A DNA stretch of 64,000 nt from Asticcacaulis sp. EMRT-3 (GTDB lineage: Bacteria > Pseudomonadota > Alphaproteobacteria > Caulobacterales > Caulobacteraceae), in NCBI RefSeq assembly GCF_030027245.1, contig NZ_JASERT010000001.1, forward strand, positions 455,001 through 519,000, read 5' to 3'. Below are positions 18,772 to 27,934 of this stretch, piece by piece. Every line of letters begins with the position of its first letter. Within the stretch, counting starts at the first letter, position 1. A model generated the notes under the pieces. It was given only the letters and a program-made list of their open reading frames with translations, did not search any database and was not told where the DNA came from. A program made the translations under genes and the position numbers.

Positions 18772-19596
18772 ATGGACGATATGCGGCGCAAACTTCTGAC
18801 GGGCGCTATCGCCGGTGGAGCGGCGTTTTCACTGGCGGCCTCTTTGGCCACGGGGGCGCGGGCGCAGAATGCCGGACAGAACAATGCCGAATCGGAAAAG
18901 GTGCAAAGCCAGCTTCAGGATTTTAACGGGCCGGAGCTGAATGTCACGCCGGTGGGCGAGGACTGGGCGCAACTGCATCGCTATCATGACGCCAATACCG
19001 GTGTCGCCGCCCTGCCGCAGGATAAGCGCCGCGTCGTCATGATGGGCGATTCGATCACCGACAACTGGGCCAAGCCGGATTTTTCGGGCACCTTCTATGC
19101 CGATAACGGTCTGATCGGGCGCGGCATTTCCGGTCAGGTGTCGGCGCAGATGCTGGTGCGCTTTATGCCCGATGTGGTGGCCCTGCGGCCGCAGGTTGTG
19201 CATATCATGGCGGGCACCAATGATGTGGCCGAAAACAAGGATCCTTACGATCCGGTGGCCACCACCAATAATTTGCAAGCCATGATCAGCCTGGGGCGTC
19301 TGTTCGGCATGAAGGTGCTGCTGGCCAGCGTGCCGCCCGCCCTGAGCTTTTCCTGGCGTCCCGGCATCGTCAACCCGCATGAAAAAATTGTCGGCATCAA
19401 TACATGGCTGAAATCGGTGGCGGCGGCGCAGGGCTGTACCTATGTCGATTACTGGCCGGTTCTGGCCACGCCCGATGGCGGCCTCAAGCCCGAACTGGGC
19501 ATCAATGGCAACACCGTGCATCCCAATGTGCAGGGCTATGCCCTGATGCAGCCGATCCTGCTGGCGGCGGTCAATTCGGCACTGGCGGCTGGCTGA
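18772..19596 (+). CDS. SGNH/GDSL-family esterase, exported
   Basis: A 274-residue hydrolase likely removing acetyl groups from xylan. The N-terminus (MRRKLLTGAIAGGAAFSLAA) is a probable Tat signal. The four SGNH blocks are GDSITDNW (nucleophile S94), GRGISGQ, AGTNDVAENK and VHPNVQGY. The position three residues before the catalytic histidine, usually aspartate (DGVHPN type), is asparagine here (NTVHPN), so the enzyme may use a dyad. It starts 72 bp after the GH3 stop, and its TGA overlaps the ATG of the GH115 gene by one base, so these form an operon. Confidence 0.85.
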   Translation: MDDMRRKLLTGAIAGGAAFSLAASLATGARAQNAGQNNAESEKVQSQLQDFNGPELNVTPVGEDWAQLHRYHDANTGVAALPQDKRRVVMMGDSITDNWAKPDFSGTFYADNGLIGRGISGQVSAQMLVRFMPDVVALRPQVVHIMAGTNDVAENKDPYDPVATTNNLQAMISLGRLFGMKVLLASVPPALSFSWRPGIVNPHEKIVGINTWLKSVAAAQGCTYVDYWPVLATPDGGLKPELGINGNTVHPNVQGYALMQPILLAAVNSALAAG

Positions 19597-22208
19597 TGCG
19601 GTTGTGGCCCGGACTGATCGCAATGGTGGCTCTGGCCTGCGGGCCGGTTGCCTACGCCGCCTGCGAAGGCCCGGTCGCGGTTTGCGACGGAGCGGGCGAG
19701 GGCGTGGCCCTGATCAGCCATGATAAGCCGGTCAGTGTCTATGTCGATGCGGACGCCGAAAAGCCGGTGGCGCGCGTGGCCAGTGATTTCGCTGCCGATC
19801 TGGGCCGGGTGTCGGGCACGGACGCCACCATCATTCACAGCCTTGATGGCGTGAAGGGCGATGTGGTGGTGATCGGCGAGATCGGTCACTCAAAGCTGAT
19901 CGATGCGTGGATCAGGGCCGGTAAGCTCGATGTGTCGGCCATCAAGGGACAGTGGGAAGCCTATGGCCAGCAGGTGATCGGCTTGCCCGGCGGCGGCCAT
20001 GCGCTGGTGATCACCGGGGCCGACAAGCGCGGCGCCATCTATGGCACCTATGATATTTCGGCGAAGATGGGGGTGTCGCCCTGGTACTGGTGGGCCGATG
20101 TGCCGGTGGCGCACAAGGACGATCTGCACGTCACGGCGGGGATGCGCCACGATCAGCCGGTGGTGAAATATCGCGGCTTTTTCATCAATGACGAAGACCC
20201 GGCCTTTGGCGGCTGGGCGAAGGAGAAATTCGGCGGCGTCAATCATCTGGCCTATGAGAAGGTGTTCGAACTCGATCTGCGCCTGAAGGGCAATTTCCTG
20301 TGGCCCGCCATGTGGGGCAAATCGATTGCCGATGATGATCCGCAAAGCCTGAACACGGCTGATGATTACGGCATTGTGCTGGGCACGTCGCACCATGAAC
20401 CGATGATGCGCGCCCAGGAAGAATGGCACCGCCATCAGGATCAGGGCGTGACCGGCGGCGCGTGGGACTACACGAAGAACGCCGACAATCTCAATAAGTT
20501 CTGGCGTGGCGGCATTGAGCGCATGGTTGCGTGCTCAAGCAGCGGCAGCGTTAGCACAACGAAAAAGTGCGGTCATGAAGATGTTGTGACCATCGGGATG
20601 CGTGGCGATGGCGATGAGCCGATGACCGAAGGCAATGCCATCCCCCTGCTGGAAGAGATCGTCACCGACCAGCGTAAAATCATCGCCGATGTGACAGGCA
20701 AACCGGCCAGCGAGACACCGCAGGTCTGGGCCCTCTATAAAGAGGTGCAGGACTATTACGATCACGGCATGAAGGTGCCGGATGACGTGACCCTGCTGTT
20801 TTCCGACGATAATTGGGGGCAGATACGCCGCCTTCCCAAATATGGCGCGCCGCAACGCGCGGGCGGCTATGGCATCTATTATCATTTCGATTATGTCGGC
20901 GCGCCGCGTAACTATAAATGGATCAATACCAACCAGATCGAAAAGACCTGGCAGCAGATGGAACTGGCCGACGAGGCGGGGGCGGATCGCCTGTGGATCG
21001 TCAATGTCGGCGACATCAAGCCGATGGAATATCCGCTCAGCTTCTTCCTCGACATGGCGTGGAACCCGAAGGCGATGACGCCTGACGCGCTGGCTGCCTA
21101 TCCGGCGAAGTGGGCGGCGCAGCAGTTCGGGCCGGATCATGCGGCGGAGATCGGCGAAATTCTGACGCGCTACTCGCAGTACAATGCGCGCAAGAAGCCG
21201 GAATTGCTGGATGCCGACAGTCTTCCGGTGCAGGATCTGCAAAATATGACGACAGATTACCACAGGCTGGCGTCCGAAACCGACAGGATCGGGGCTCTCC
21301 TGCCGAAGTCGGACGCAGCCGCATGGTACGAGCTTGCCGAATATCCTGTTGCGGCCAGTGCCAATCTCTATGCGCTGTATAATGCGGTGGCCACGAACCG
21401 GCTGATCGCGGATAAGAATCCTGACATGGCAGATCAGTTTGCGAACAAGGCGGATGCGGCCTTCGCTACGGATGCAGCGATGGCGGCGCATTATAATGGC
21501 CTGCTTGACGGCAAGTGGGATCATATGATGGATCAGACCCATATCGGCTATGACAACTGGCAGGAACCCAAAACCAATATCATGCCGGCGCTGGTGCGAA
21601 GCTCGGGCCATGCCACGGCGACAGTCACGCAGCCCGAAGCCGTGCCGGCCAGCCCTCCGCTGCCAAAGGATGGCCCCGTCACGGATGCGGGCCAAGGTTA
21701 TATCGCTATCGAGGCCCCGCATTTCAGCCGCAAGACCGAGGCGCACGGTGTTCGCTGGCAGGTCATCCCCAATCTTGGCCGTACGCTCGGTGCGGTGATC
21801 TCCCTGCCGCAGATCGCGCCCGCCATCACTGATGGTTCGATGCAGCTCGATTACGACATCACCACCAGCAAAGATACGGACGCCACGCTGAACCTCTATC
21901 TGGCACCGACTCTGGACACCCAGGGGGCAAGTTCTGAAAAACCCGGCGGTCTGCGCATCGGCGTCAGTATTGATGATCGTCCCGTCCAGATTCTGAGCTA
22001 TGATCTTAAGCCTGATAAGCCCGACTGGAACCAGGCGGTAAAAGATAATATCGTTATTTTGCAAGCGGTTTTCCAGAGCCTGAAGCCGGGAGCGCATACG
22101 ATCCGGGTCTTCCGGATCGACGGCAATGTGGTGCTGGAGCGGCTGGTGCTGGACACGGGCGGGCTGAAACCGTCCTATCTCGGCCCGCCGGAAAGTCTGC
22201 AAAAATGA
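19596..22208 (+). CDS. GH115 xylan alpha-1,2-glucuronidase, exported
   Basis: An 870-residue enzyme that removes (4-O-methyl)glucuronic acid side groups from xylan. A signal peptide ([21 protein letters not shown]) precedes the N-terminal domain. The GH115 core has [49 protein letters not shown] and [15 protein letters not shown], then [19 protein letters not shown]-terminal beta-rich domain starts near residue 690 ([13 protein letters not shown]). Length is close to the family norm. The start overlaps the SGNH stop (TGATG), and the next gene downstream, a mannonate dehydratase, acts in uronate breakdown. Confidence 0.94.
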   Translation: MRLWPGLIAMVALACGPVAYAACEGPVAVCDGAGEGVALISHDKPVSVYVDADAEKPVARVASDFAADLGRVSGTDATIIHSLDGVKGDVVVIGEIGHSKLIDAWIRAGKLDVSAIKGQWEAYGQQVIGLPGGGHALVITGADKRGAIYGTYDISAKMGVSPWYWWADVPVAHKDDLHVTAGMRHDQPVVKYRGFFINDEDPAFGGWAKEKFGGVNHLAYEKVFELDLRLKGNFLWPAMWGKSIADDDPQSLNTADDYGIVLGTSHHEPMMRAQEEWHRHQDQGVTGGAWDYTKNADNLNKFWRGGIERMVACSSSGSVSTTKKCGHEDVVTIGMRGDGDEPMTEGNAIPLLEEIVTDQRKIIADVTGKPASETPQVWALYKEVQDYYDHGMKVPDDVTLLFSDDNWGQIRRLPKYGAPQRAGGYGIYYHFDYVGAPRNYKWINTNQIEKTWQQMELADEAGADRLWIVNVGDIKPMEYPLSFFLDMAWNPKAMTPDALAAYPAKWAAQQFGPDHAAEIGEILTRYSQYNARKKPELLDADSLPVQDLQNMTTDYHRLASETDRIGALLPKSDAAAWYELAEYPVAASANLYALYNAVATNRLIADKNPDMADQFANKADAAFATDAAMAAHYNGLLDGKWDHMMDQTHIGYDNWQEPKTNIMPALVRSSGHATATVTQPEAVPASPPLPKDGPVTDAGQGYIAIEAPHFSRKTEAHGVRWQVIPNLGRTLGAVISLPQIAPAITDGSMQLDYDITTSKDTDATLNLYLAPTLDTQGASSEKPGGLRIGVSIDDRPVQILSYDLKPDKPDWNQAVKDNIVILQAVFQSLKPGAHTIRVFRIDGNVVLERLVLDTGGLKPSYLGPPESLQK

Positions 22209-22398
22209 CCCCTTCGGGCCCTTCGGGCTCATGGCTTTGCAAAAGCTATACTTTTGCTTTGCCAAACCCCACGCTTGCGCGCAGGGAGGAGGGCGGGCGT
22301 CCTCCTCCTCCCTATCGAGCCTTTGGCGAGGATGGGGAGGTGCCGGCGAAGCTGGCGGAGGGGTAAAACCTAACGAACGAAAGTTTGAGAGACCTATT
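22209..22398. repeat. Palindromic repeats between GH115 and mannonate dehydratase genes
   Basis: Two nested hairpins, GACCCCTTCGGGCCCTTCGGG near 22206-22227 and GGGAGGAGGGCGGGCGTCCTCCTCCTCCC near 22285-22313 (arms only paired), then GGGGAGGTGCCGGCGAAGC. This is the dispersed CCTCCCC repeat family. It could weaken read-through from the GH115 operon. No gene seen. Confidence 0.65.
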
Positions 22399-23607
22399 AT
22401 GAAAATTACCGCAGCCCGCGTCATTGTCTGCTCGCCCGGACGCAATTTCGTCACGCTGAAGATCGAAACCGACCAGGGCGTCTATGGCATAGGCGACGCC
22501 ACCTTGAATGGCCGCGAAAAGTCGGTTGTGGCCTATCTCGAAGACCACGTCATCCCCACCCTGATCGGCCGCGATCCGCGCCGCATCGAAGACATCTGGC
22601 AATATCTCTATCGCGGGGCCTATTGGCGCAGGGGGCCGGTCACCATGCGCGCCATAGCCGCCGTCGATGTGGCTTTGTGGGACATCAAGGCCAAGATGGC
22701 GGGTATGCCGCTCTATGATCTGCTGGGCGGGCGTTCGCGCGATGGCGTGCTGGTCTATGGCCACGCCAATGGCACGGACATCGCCCATACTTCCGAACAG
22801 GTCGGCCATTACCGCGACCTCGGCTATAAGGCGATCCGCGCCCAGTCGGGCATTCCGGGCGTCAAGGGCGCTTATGGCGTCGGGCGCGGCGATATGTATT
22901 ACGAGCCCGCCGATGCGGCCCTGCCCACCGAAACCCTGTGGAATACGGCCTCCTATCTCAGATTCGCGCCCAAGCTGTTTGAACAATTGCGCGCCGATCA
23001 TGGCGACGACATCCACCTGCTGCACGATGTCCACCATCGCCTGACGCCCATTGAGGCGGGCAGGCTGGGCAAGGATCTGGAACCCTACCGCCTGTTCTGG
23101 ATGGAAGATGCCACGCCCGCTGAAAATCAGGAGGCCTTCCGCCTGATCCGTCAACATACCACCACGCCTCTGGCCGTCGGGGAAATCTTCAATACGCTGT
23201 GGGACGCCAAGGATTTGATCAGCGAACAACTGATAGATTATCTGCGCATGACGATTGTTGGCTCGGGCGGGGTGACGCACCTGCGCCGCGTGGCCGATTT
23301 CGCCGCTGTCTATCAGGTGCGCACCGGCAGCCACGGCGCTACCGATCTGTCGCCGGTGACGCTGGGCACGGCGGTGCATTTCGACACCTGGGTGCCCAAT
23401 TTCGGCATTCAGGAATATATGCGCCATTCGCCCGAAACCGACGCGGTCTTCCCGCACGATTACCGCTTCGCCGACGGTTACCTCTATGCCGGTGAGGCCC
23501 CTGGTCACGGCGTTGACATTGATGAAAAGCTGGCGGCCAAATACCCGTATGCGCCCAAGCAACTGCCGATTGCCCGCCTCGAAGACGGCAGCATGTGGAA
23601 CTGGTAG
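22399..23607 (+). CDS. manD: D-mannonate dehydratase, enolase superfamily
   Basis: A 402-residue enzyme converting D-mannonate to 2-keto-3-deoxygluconate. The length equals the characterised ManD family. Marks are the capping domain opening [71 protein letters not shown], metal ligands around [22 protein letters not shown] and VGEIFN, and the C-terminal WNW. ATG at 22399 was chosen; extension upstream would run through the palindromic repeats. It would process glucuronate released by the GH115 enzyme after isomerisation and reduction by enzymes outside this window. Confidence 0.94.
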   Translation: MKITAARVIVCSPGRNFVTLKIETDQGVYGIGDATLNGREKSVVAYLEDHVIPTLIGRDPRRIEDIWQYLYRGAYWRRGPVTMRAIAAVDVALWDIKAKMAGMPLYDLLGGRSRDGVLVYGHANGTDIAHTSEQVGHYRDLGYKAIRAQSGIPGVKGAYGVGRGDMYYEPADAALPTETLWNTASYLRFAPKLFEQLRADHGDDIHLLHDVHHRLTPIEAGRLGKDLEPYRLFWMEDATPAENQEAFRLIRQHTTTPLAVGEIFNTLWDAKDLISEQLIDYLRMTIVGSGGVTHLRRVADFAAVYQVRTGSHGATDLSPVTLGTAVHFDTWVPNFGIQEYMRHSPETDAVFPHDYRFADGYLYAGEAPGHGVDIDEKLAAKYPYAPKQLPIARLEDGSMWNW

Positions 23608-23646
23608 ACGTACGCTTCGGATATAATAACAAGGTCACAAACCACC

Positions 23647-24906
23647 ATGCCACGCTCCGAAGACCATAGCTTACGCGCCAAGCTCAGCGAGCTGATGCAC
23701 GCGCGCACCATTCCGCTGTTCACGGCCCCCGCCGTGGTGCGAAGCTGGCTGTGCCTCGTCTCTGACGATGAACGGGCGGCTGAAACAGAATGGGTCAACA
23801 GCCTGGGCACACCCGTCGATGGCCGGCTGGCCGAGACAACGCCGAAAGGCGGCATGATCTGGGAGCGACACGGCGAATTTTCGACCTGGCTGCAATTCAG
23901 CCTCGCCCTCGATCCACGCGCCGCCCTGCGCGAAGGGCTTGGCTTTTGCAGTCTGCGCACCGAGGATTTCGCCTGGCTGGAAGGGGCGCCGGGGCAGGTG
24001 TTCCGCTCGGTCGAAATCGTGGTGATGGCCCATGAACCCAAGGCCGCCCAGTTCAGCGGCGTCATCGACCTCGCTCAGGCCGTCTGTTGCGATGTGTTCG
24101 ATCACAAGGCGCGCATCTGGAGCGACTTCCGCGCCCATGAAGGCGGTGCAGGGCGCATCTATGTGCAGGATAAGGGGCTGAAAAACGACGAACTTTCCCG
24201 TCTGCTGCAAGGCCTGATCGAGATCGGCCATTATCGCAAGCTGGCCCTGCTGGGCTTTCCGGTGGCGCGCGATCTGATGGGCTGGCTCAAAGACGCCGAG
24301 GCGCGGCTGGCGACGGTGACGGCCGATATGGCGGCGCAATCGGCCTCGCAGGAGGTTTTGCTGGAACGGCTGATGACGCTGTCGGCCGAGGTGGAAAGCC
24401 GCGCCAATGCCGTGCGCTTCCGGCAGGGGGCTACCGAAGCCTATGATCGCCTGACCTCCGACCGGTTGGTTTCGCTGCGCGAAAGCCGCGTCGAGGGCCA
24501 TTCCACCATGCAGGAATTTATCGAGCGCAGACTCCAGCCCGCCATGCGCACCTGTGAGGCGGCGTCGCGCCGGCTGGATGACCTGTCGGTGCGCTTAAGC
24601 CGGGCGTCCGATCTGCTGCGCGCCCGTATCTCGATCTCGCTGGAGGTGCAGAACCAGAGCCTGCTCAAAAGCATGGACCTGCGCGCCCGGCTGCAAATGA
24701 AACTGTCGGCTCTGGTCGAAGGCTTATCGGTCTTCGCCGTCAGCTATTATGTGTTCAACCTCGTCAAATATGCGCTTGATCCGCTGCTGGCCGGGCACGA
24801 AAAGCTGGCGCATTTTCTTTATGCGCCGCTGATCGTGGCCATCATCGCCCTGGCCTGGCTGTTCATCACGCGCCGCAAGAAAACGATCGAGGGCGCGGCG
24901 GAATAG
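23647..24906 (+). CDS. DUF3422 family inner-membrane protein
   Basis: A 419-residue protein of the DUF3422 family, function unknown. The N-terminal two-thirds are soluble, with WERHGEFSTWLQFSL and YVQDKGLKNDELSRLLQ. The middle (about 215-350) is rich in alpha-helix with heptad-like spacing. Two membrane helices lie at the C-terminus (about 362-382 and 394-411), followed by a basic tail RRKKTIEGAAE. It starts 39 bp after manD on the same strand and may be co-transcribed, though no functional link is obvious. Confidence 0.88.
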   Translation: MPRSEDHSLRAKLSELMHARTIPLFTAPAVVRSWLCLVSDDERAAETEWVNSLGTPVDGRLAETTPKGGMIWERHGEFSTWLQFSLALDPRAALREGLGFCSLRTEDFAWLEGAPGQVFRSVEIVVMAHEPKAAQFSGVIDLAQAVCCDVFDHKARIWSDFRAHEGGAGRIYVQDKGLKNDELSRLLQGLIEIGHYRKLALLGFPVARDLMGWLKDAEARLATVTADMAAQSASQEVLLERLMTLSAEVESRANAVRFRQGATEAYDRLTSDRLVSLRESRVEGHSTMQEFIERRLQPAMRTCEAASRRLDDLSVRLSRASDLLRARISISLEVQNQSLLKSMDLRARLQMKLSALVEGLSVFAVSYYVFNLVKYALDPLLAGHEKLAHFLYAPLIVAIIALAWLFITRRKKTIEGAAE

Positions 24907-24908
24907 GC

Positions 24909-25676
24909 CTATACCGCCTTCGCCCAGAACAGGCCCGTCTTCAGCGTGAACGAGCCGTCGGCCTGCACCTTCAGGGCGTCGCGCACCTCGGCGGGGGCCT
25001 CGTCGAGCAGGGTGCGGATCATGGCGGCGCGCTGGTCGGAGGTGCGCATCCGCGTCACCCAGGCGCTGAAATCGAGCGGCAGGGGCCAGTCGGCTTCCTC
25101 AACCATTTCGAAACCGGACGCAGCGATCAGATCGCGCCATTGCGACGCCTTGAGATTGCGCAGGTGCGAGCGGTCGCGCAGCACTTCGATGGCCTGTAAA
25201 TGGGTATCGACCAGATCATCCTCGTCGCCCAGCACATCGATCATCAGCAGATAGCCGCCGGTTTTGACCACACGGCGCATCGCCTTCAGCGCCACCGGCA
25301 GATTGCGCCAGTGGTGGGCCGAATAGCGCGAGGCGACGACGCAGAATTCGCCATCCGCAAAGGGCAGGGCGTCAGCGCTGGCCTGTACCGTTTCGATGGT
25401 CAGGCCGCGCAACTTAGCCGTTTGCGCCACCGTGGCCAGCATGGCCGGTGACGGATCGCAGGCCACGGTGCAGTTCAGGTGCGGGGCCAAAGCATAGGCC
25501 AGATGACCGGCGCCGCAGCCAATATCGAGCCCCTTGCCCTTATAGGCCGGGATGGCGGCGCTGACCGTCTCGGCGGCGCGCTTCAGATCGGGGCCTTCTG
25601 CGTGAACGCGGCTGGTCAGATAGGCGGCGGCCTGCGGATCGAACTGGTTGTGCACGGTCTGGGAATGGTCGGTCAT
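24909..25676 (-). CDS. Class I SAM-dependent methyltransferase
   Basis: A 255-residue methyltransferase of the UbiE/Methyltransf_11 type with unknown substrate. Motif I is GLDIGCGAGHLAYALAPH (residues 50-67), motif II CDPSPAML, and the later ADALPFADGEFCVVASRYSAHHW is typical of small-molecule methylases. ATG at 25676 has AGGAGC upstream. It is convergent with the DUF3422 gene (two-base gap) and divergent from the regulator at 25779, which may control it. Confidence 0.9.
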   Translation of the reverse strand: MTDHSQTVHNQFDPQAAAYLTSRVHAEGPDLKRAAETVSAAIPAYKGKGLDIGCGAGHLAYALAPHLNCTVACDPSPAMLATVAQTAKLRGLTIETVQASADALPFADGEFCVVASRYSAHHWRNLPVALKAMRRVVKTGGYLLMIDVLGDEDDLVDTHLQAIEVLRDRSHLRNLKASQWRDLIAASGFEMVEEADWPLPLDFSAWVTRMRTSDQRAAMIRTLLDEAPAEVRDALKVQADGSFTLKTGLFWAKAV

Positions 25677-25778
25677 TTGGAAAAGCTCCTTGCGATGGAG
25701 GCGAGCATATCCCGAATTTAAGGGGGTACAAGATGGTATCTTATGGTGGTATAAGAGGTGACAGTTCAGGAGTTATCC
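25677..25778. promoter_or_regulatory. Divergent promoter region with GGTAT repeats
   Basis: The stretch around 25728-25755 contains GATGGTATCTTATGG and GGTGGTATAAG, two similar direct repeats close to the start of the regulator gene. They could be binding sites for it. No further structure seen. Confidence 0.4.
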
Positions 25779-26567
25779 ATGTCCGCCAGCCATCCTGATA
25801 CCAGTGAACTGGGTGCCTTTATCCGCGCCGCCCGCGAACGGCTGACGCCCGAATCGTGCGGATTACCGCCGGGAAAGCGCCGCCGCGCCTCCGGTTTGCG
25901 CCGCGAAGAAGCCGCCGCCCTGTGCCATATCAGCCCGACCTGGTTCACCTGGATCGAACAGGGGCGCACCACGGCCATTTCCACCGCCACTTTGGGGGCC
26001 ATCGCCAGGGGGCTGAAACTGTCGCGCGCCGAACGCAGCTATCTGTTCATTCTGGCCGGTCGCGGCGAACCGGTGGTGGCCGCTGGGCAAATGTCCGATC
26101 CGCACCAGATTGCCCCGCTGGTGGAAGCCGTGACCGCACCGGCCTATGTGCTGGATCGCCACTGGGACGCGGTGGCATGGAATAAAGGGGCACAAAGCCT
26201 GTTTACGGGCTGGCTGGGCGGTGCGGAAAGAAATCTGCTGCGCTATGTCTTCCTTGATCCTGAAGCGCGCAGCTTTATCGCCGATTGGGAAACGCGCGCG
26301 GTGCGGCTGGTGGCGGAATTCCGCGCCGACACTGCCGATGCGCCCGCCGATCCGGTGCGCCGCGCGCTGGTCGAGGAACTGAGCCATGCCAGCGCCGATT
26401 TCAAGGCGGCCTGGGCCTCGCAGGCCGTTCTGGAACGCGAAGGCGGCCTGCGGGTGTTTCACACGGATCAGGGCGAGGCGCGCCACCGCCAATTCACCTT
26501 GCGTCCCTCAGGCTTTGCTGACCTGCGTCTGATCGTGTTGCTGGCGGAGGTTGCTGCGGGCGGATAG
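25779..26567 (+). CDS. MmyB-like XRE-family transcription regulator
   Basis: A 262-residue regulator. The N-terminal helix-turn-helix covers about residues 8-75 with GLRREEAAALCHISPTWFTW and IEQGRTTAISTATLGAIARG. The C-terminal MmyB-like ligand-binding domain includes APAYVLDRHWDAVAWNKGAQ and later FHTDQGEARHRQFTLRPSGF. Family members bind a small, often lipid-like ligand. ATG at 25779 follows AGGAG; an earlier GTG at 25758 is in frame but poorer. It is divergent from the methyltransferase, a common arrangement for regulator and target. Confidence 0.9.
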   Translation: MSASHPDTSELGAFIRAARERLTPESCGLPPGKRRRASGLRREEAAALCHISPTWFTWIEQGRTTAISTATLGAIARGLKLSRAERSYLFILAGRGEPVVAAGQMSDPHQIAPLVEAVTAPAYVLDRHWDAVAWNKGAQSLFTGWLGGAERNLLRYVFLDPEARSFIADWETRAVRLVAEFRADTADAPADPVRRALVEELSHASADFKAAWASQAVLEREGGLRVFHTDQGEARHRQFTLRPSGFADLRLIVLLAEVAAGG

Positions 26568-26584
26568 AGCCTCAGAAGCGGTTA

Positions 26585-27091
26585 TCAGCCTCCGATACAG
26601 GTCAGGCCGATCAGTTTCTGCGCCCGGGCGTGCAGTTCGCTGGTCTTGGGGTAGAGCGCCTTCAGCGGTGCCGTATCGGCCTTGTCGTCTTCGGCGATTT
26701 TGACCATAGAATCGACGGTGTCCTGCGCCTTGCCAAACTGGCTTTGCGCCGAACGGGCGCGCTGGCAGGCGATCAGCGGGCGCTGGGCTGTCCAGGCGAT
26801 ATGGGCATCGGTCAGGTCTTGCTGGCCGGTCTTGATCAGACTCACAAAGCTATCGGTCTGGTCGCGCAATTTGGCTTCGGTTTGAGCCGACTTGCTGGGC
26901 GTGGCGCGTCTGTGCGTGGCGTGGCGGGATTTTGCCGGATGGCGGGTTTTATGGGCCGTGGTTTTATGGGCTGCCGTTTTATGGCTTGGGGCCTTGTGGT
27001 GCGGCGCAGCTCTCGCGGCCAGGGCCGCAGGCGCGGGGGCCAGCGCCAAAAGGACGCTCGACATCATTAACAGAAACATGGACTTGCACAT
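26585..27091 (-). CDS. Exported His/Lys-rich small protein
   Basis: A 168-residue exported protein with no recognised family. A signal peptide runs from MCKSMFLLMMSS to about ALAA. A low-complexity basic linker follows with five-residue repeats (HKTAAHKTTAHKT and neighbours, about residues 28-62). The C-terminal part is helical with two cysteines (CQRARSAQSQ and LTCIGG) that might pair. ATG at 27091 is chosen because it puts the hydrophobic core directly after the start; an in-frame start at 27133 is possible. The histidines could bind metal, which is speculation. Confidence 0.65.
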   Translation of the reverse strand: MCKSMFLLMMSSVLLALAPAPAALAARAAPHHKAPSHKTAAHKTTAHKTRHPAKSRHATHRRATPSKSAQTEAKLRDQTDSFVSLIKTGQQDLTDAHIAWTAQRPLIACQRARSAQSQFGKAQDTVDSMVKIAEDDKADTAPLKALYPKTSELHARAQKLIGLTCIGG

Positions 27092-27160
27092 TTTCACGGG
27101 GCCGAACCTATAGAGGGCTTTCGGGCCTTGCAAGTCTATGTCCTTAAAAAAGGGAGTGAA

Positions 27161-27484
27161 TTACGTCCGCAGGCGCTTCGCGTTCGCCTGAGCGCGGCGG
27201 CTGACCGGCTTTAGCCCGGCATGGGCGATTTTCAGCGCCGAACTGGCGTTGAAAGGCAAGGCCATCGACGCCATGCCCATCGCCATCAGGCTTTCAAACG
27301 CGGCCTCGCCCTTTTCGGCGCTCATTTTGGTAAATTCGCGCTGATCACGCGCTGACAAAGGCAGGCTGGCCGTCGCCATGCGTGTTGTGCGCTGGGCGAT
27401 GACTTCGGCGGAGGCTGTCAGCATGGCAGCGGCCTCCATATTGAAATCGAACCACAGCATGAAGGGGTTGGTATTACGCGCCAT
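27161..27484 (-). CDS. Small phasin-like protein
   Basis: A 107-residue protein, mostly helical and alanine-rich, starting MARNTNPFMLWFDFNMEAAA. The size, amphipathic helices (residues 14-45 and 55-90) and basic end VSRRAQANAKRLRT resemble small polyhydroxyalkanoate-granule phasin-like proteins, but the match is weak. ATG at 27484 has GGAGTCCCCCCT upstream. A second, clearer phasin lies at 61405. Not firmly identified. Confidence 0.6.
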   Translation of the reverse strand: MARNTNPFMLWFDFNMEAAAMLTASAEVIAQRTTRMATASLPLSARDQREFTKMSAEKGEAAFESLMAMGMASMALPFNASSALKIAHAGLKPVSRRAQANAKRLRT

Positions 27485-27547
27485 AGGGGGGACTCCTTTG
27501 TCCACAACCTGACAGCATGATCATCAGGAAGCGATAAGCTTGCGGGA

Positions 27548-27694
27548 TCAGCCGATTTGTTCGGCCACCAGACGGCGCAGTTCACGGCGCGAGAAACCCA
27601 TAAAGACGGGGGTGGCGCGTTCGGTGCGGGCCGTTATGAGGCGCAGATCGGTGTGCGGGTGGTGGGAGGTGGTCTTGTTGTGTTGAACTTGCAT
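27548..27694 (-). CDS. Small basic protein of unknown function
   Basis: A 48-residue reading frame starting MQVQHNKTTSHHPHTDLRLI and ending RRELRRLVAEQIG. AAGGA sits eight bases before ATG, and the end of the protein (VFMGFSRRELRRLVAEQ) looks like a folded amphipathic helix rather than random text. It lies alone between two minus-strand genes. No family recognised. Confidence 0.5.
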   Translation of the reverse strand: MQVQHNKTTSHHPHTDLRLITARTERATPVFMGFSRRELRRLVAEQIG

Positions 27695-27934
27695 AAGAAT
27701 AATCCTTAGCCGCCGGTTTTACCCTGACGGTCTTTTTTATAATGAAGGCGATTGGAATCAAAAGCCGGAACAGCCACGCAAAATCTCGCGGCGATCAAAC
27801 GGAAATGACGTGAAAAACATGAGGCTCGCGGCGCGTTTGCGCAATCTGGAACCTATGCCCTCTGGGGGACATATCGTCGTTGATGTCACCTATATAGGGC
27901 ATAGGCGGCTGTGATGCAAGTCAGTCAGGGTTCA
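27695..27934. other. Intergenic region with a 10-bp inverted repeat
   Basis: It contains CCTATGCCCT (27855-27864 approx.) and AGGGCATAGG (27895-27904 approx.), a perfect 10-bp inverted repeat with a loop of about 30 bases, upstream of the 48-residue gene. It may be a regulatory hairpin or an operator. No other gene seen. Confidence 0.45.

Noticed and set aside
19404..19595. Extended N-terminus of the GH115 protein
   Set aside because: It overlaps the SGNH gene in another frame; the ATG at 19596 starts a clean signal peptide.
22231..22398. Extended N-terminus of mannonate dehydratase
   Set aside because: It would be coded by palindromic repeats; ATG at 22399 gives the exact family length.
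20535..22454. A 639-codon open frame on the minus strand
   Set aside because: Shadow of the GH115 gene, with the same low-information composition.
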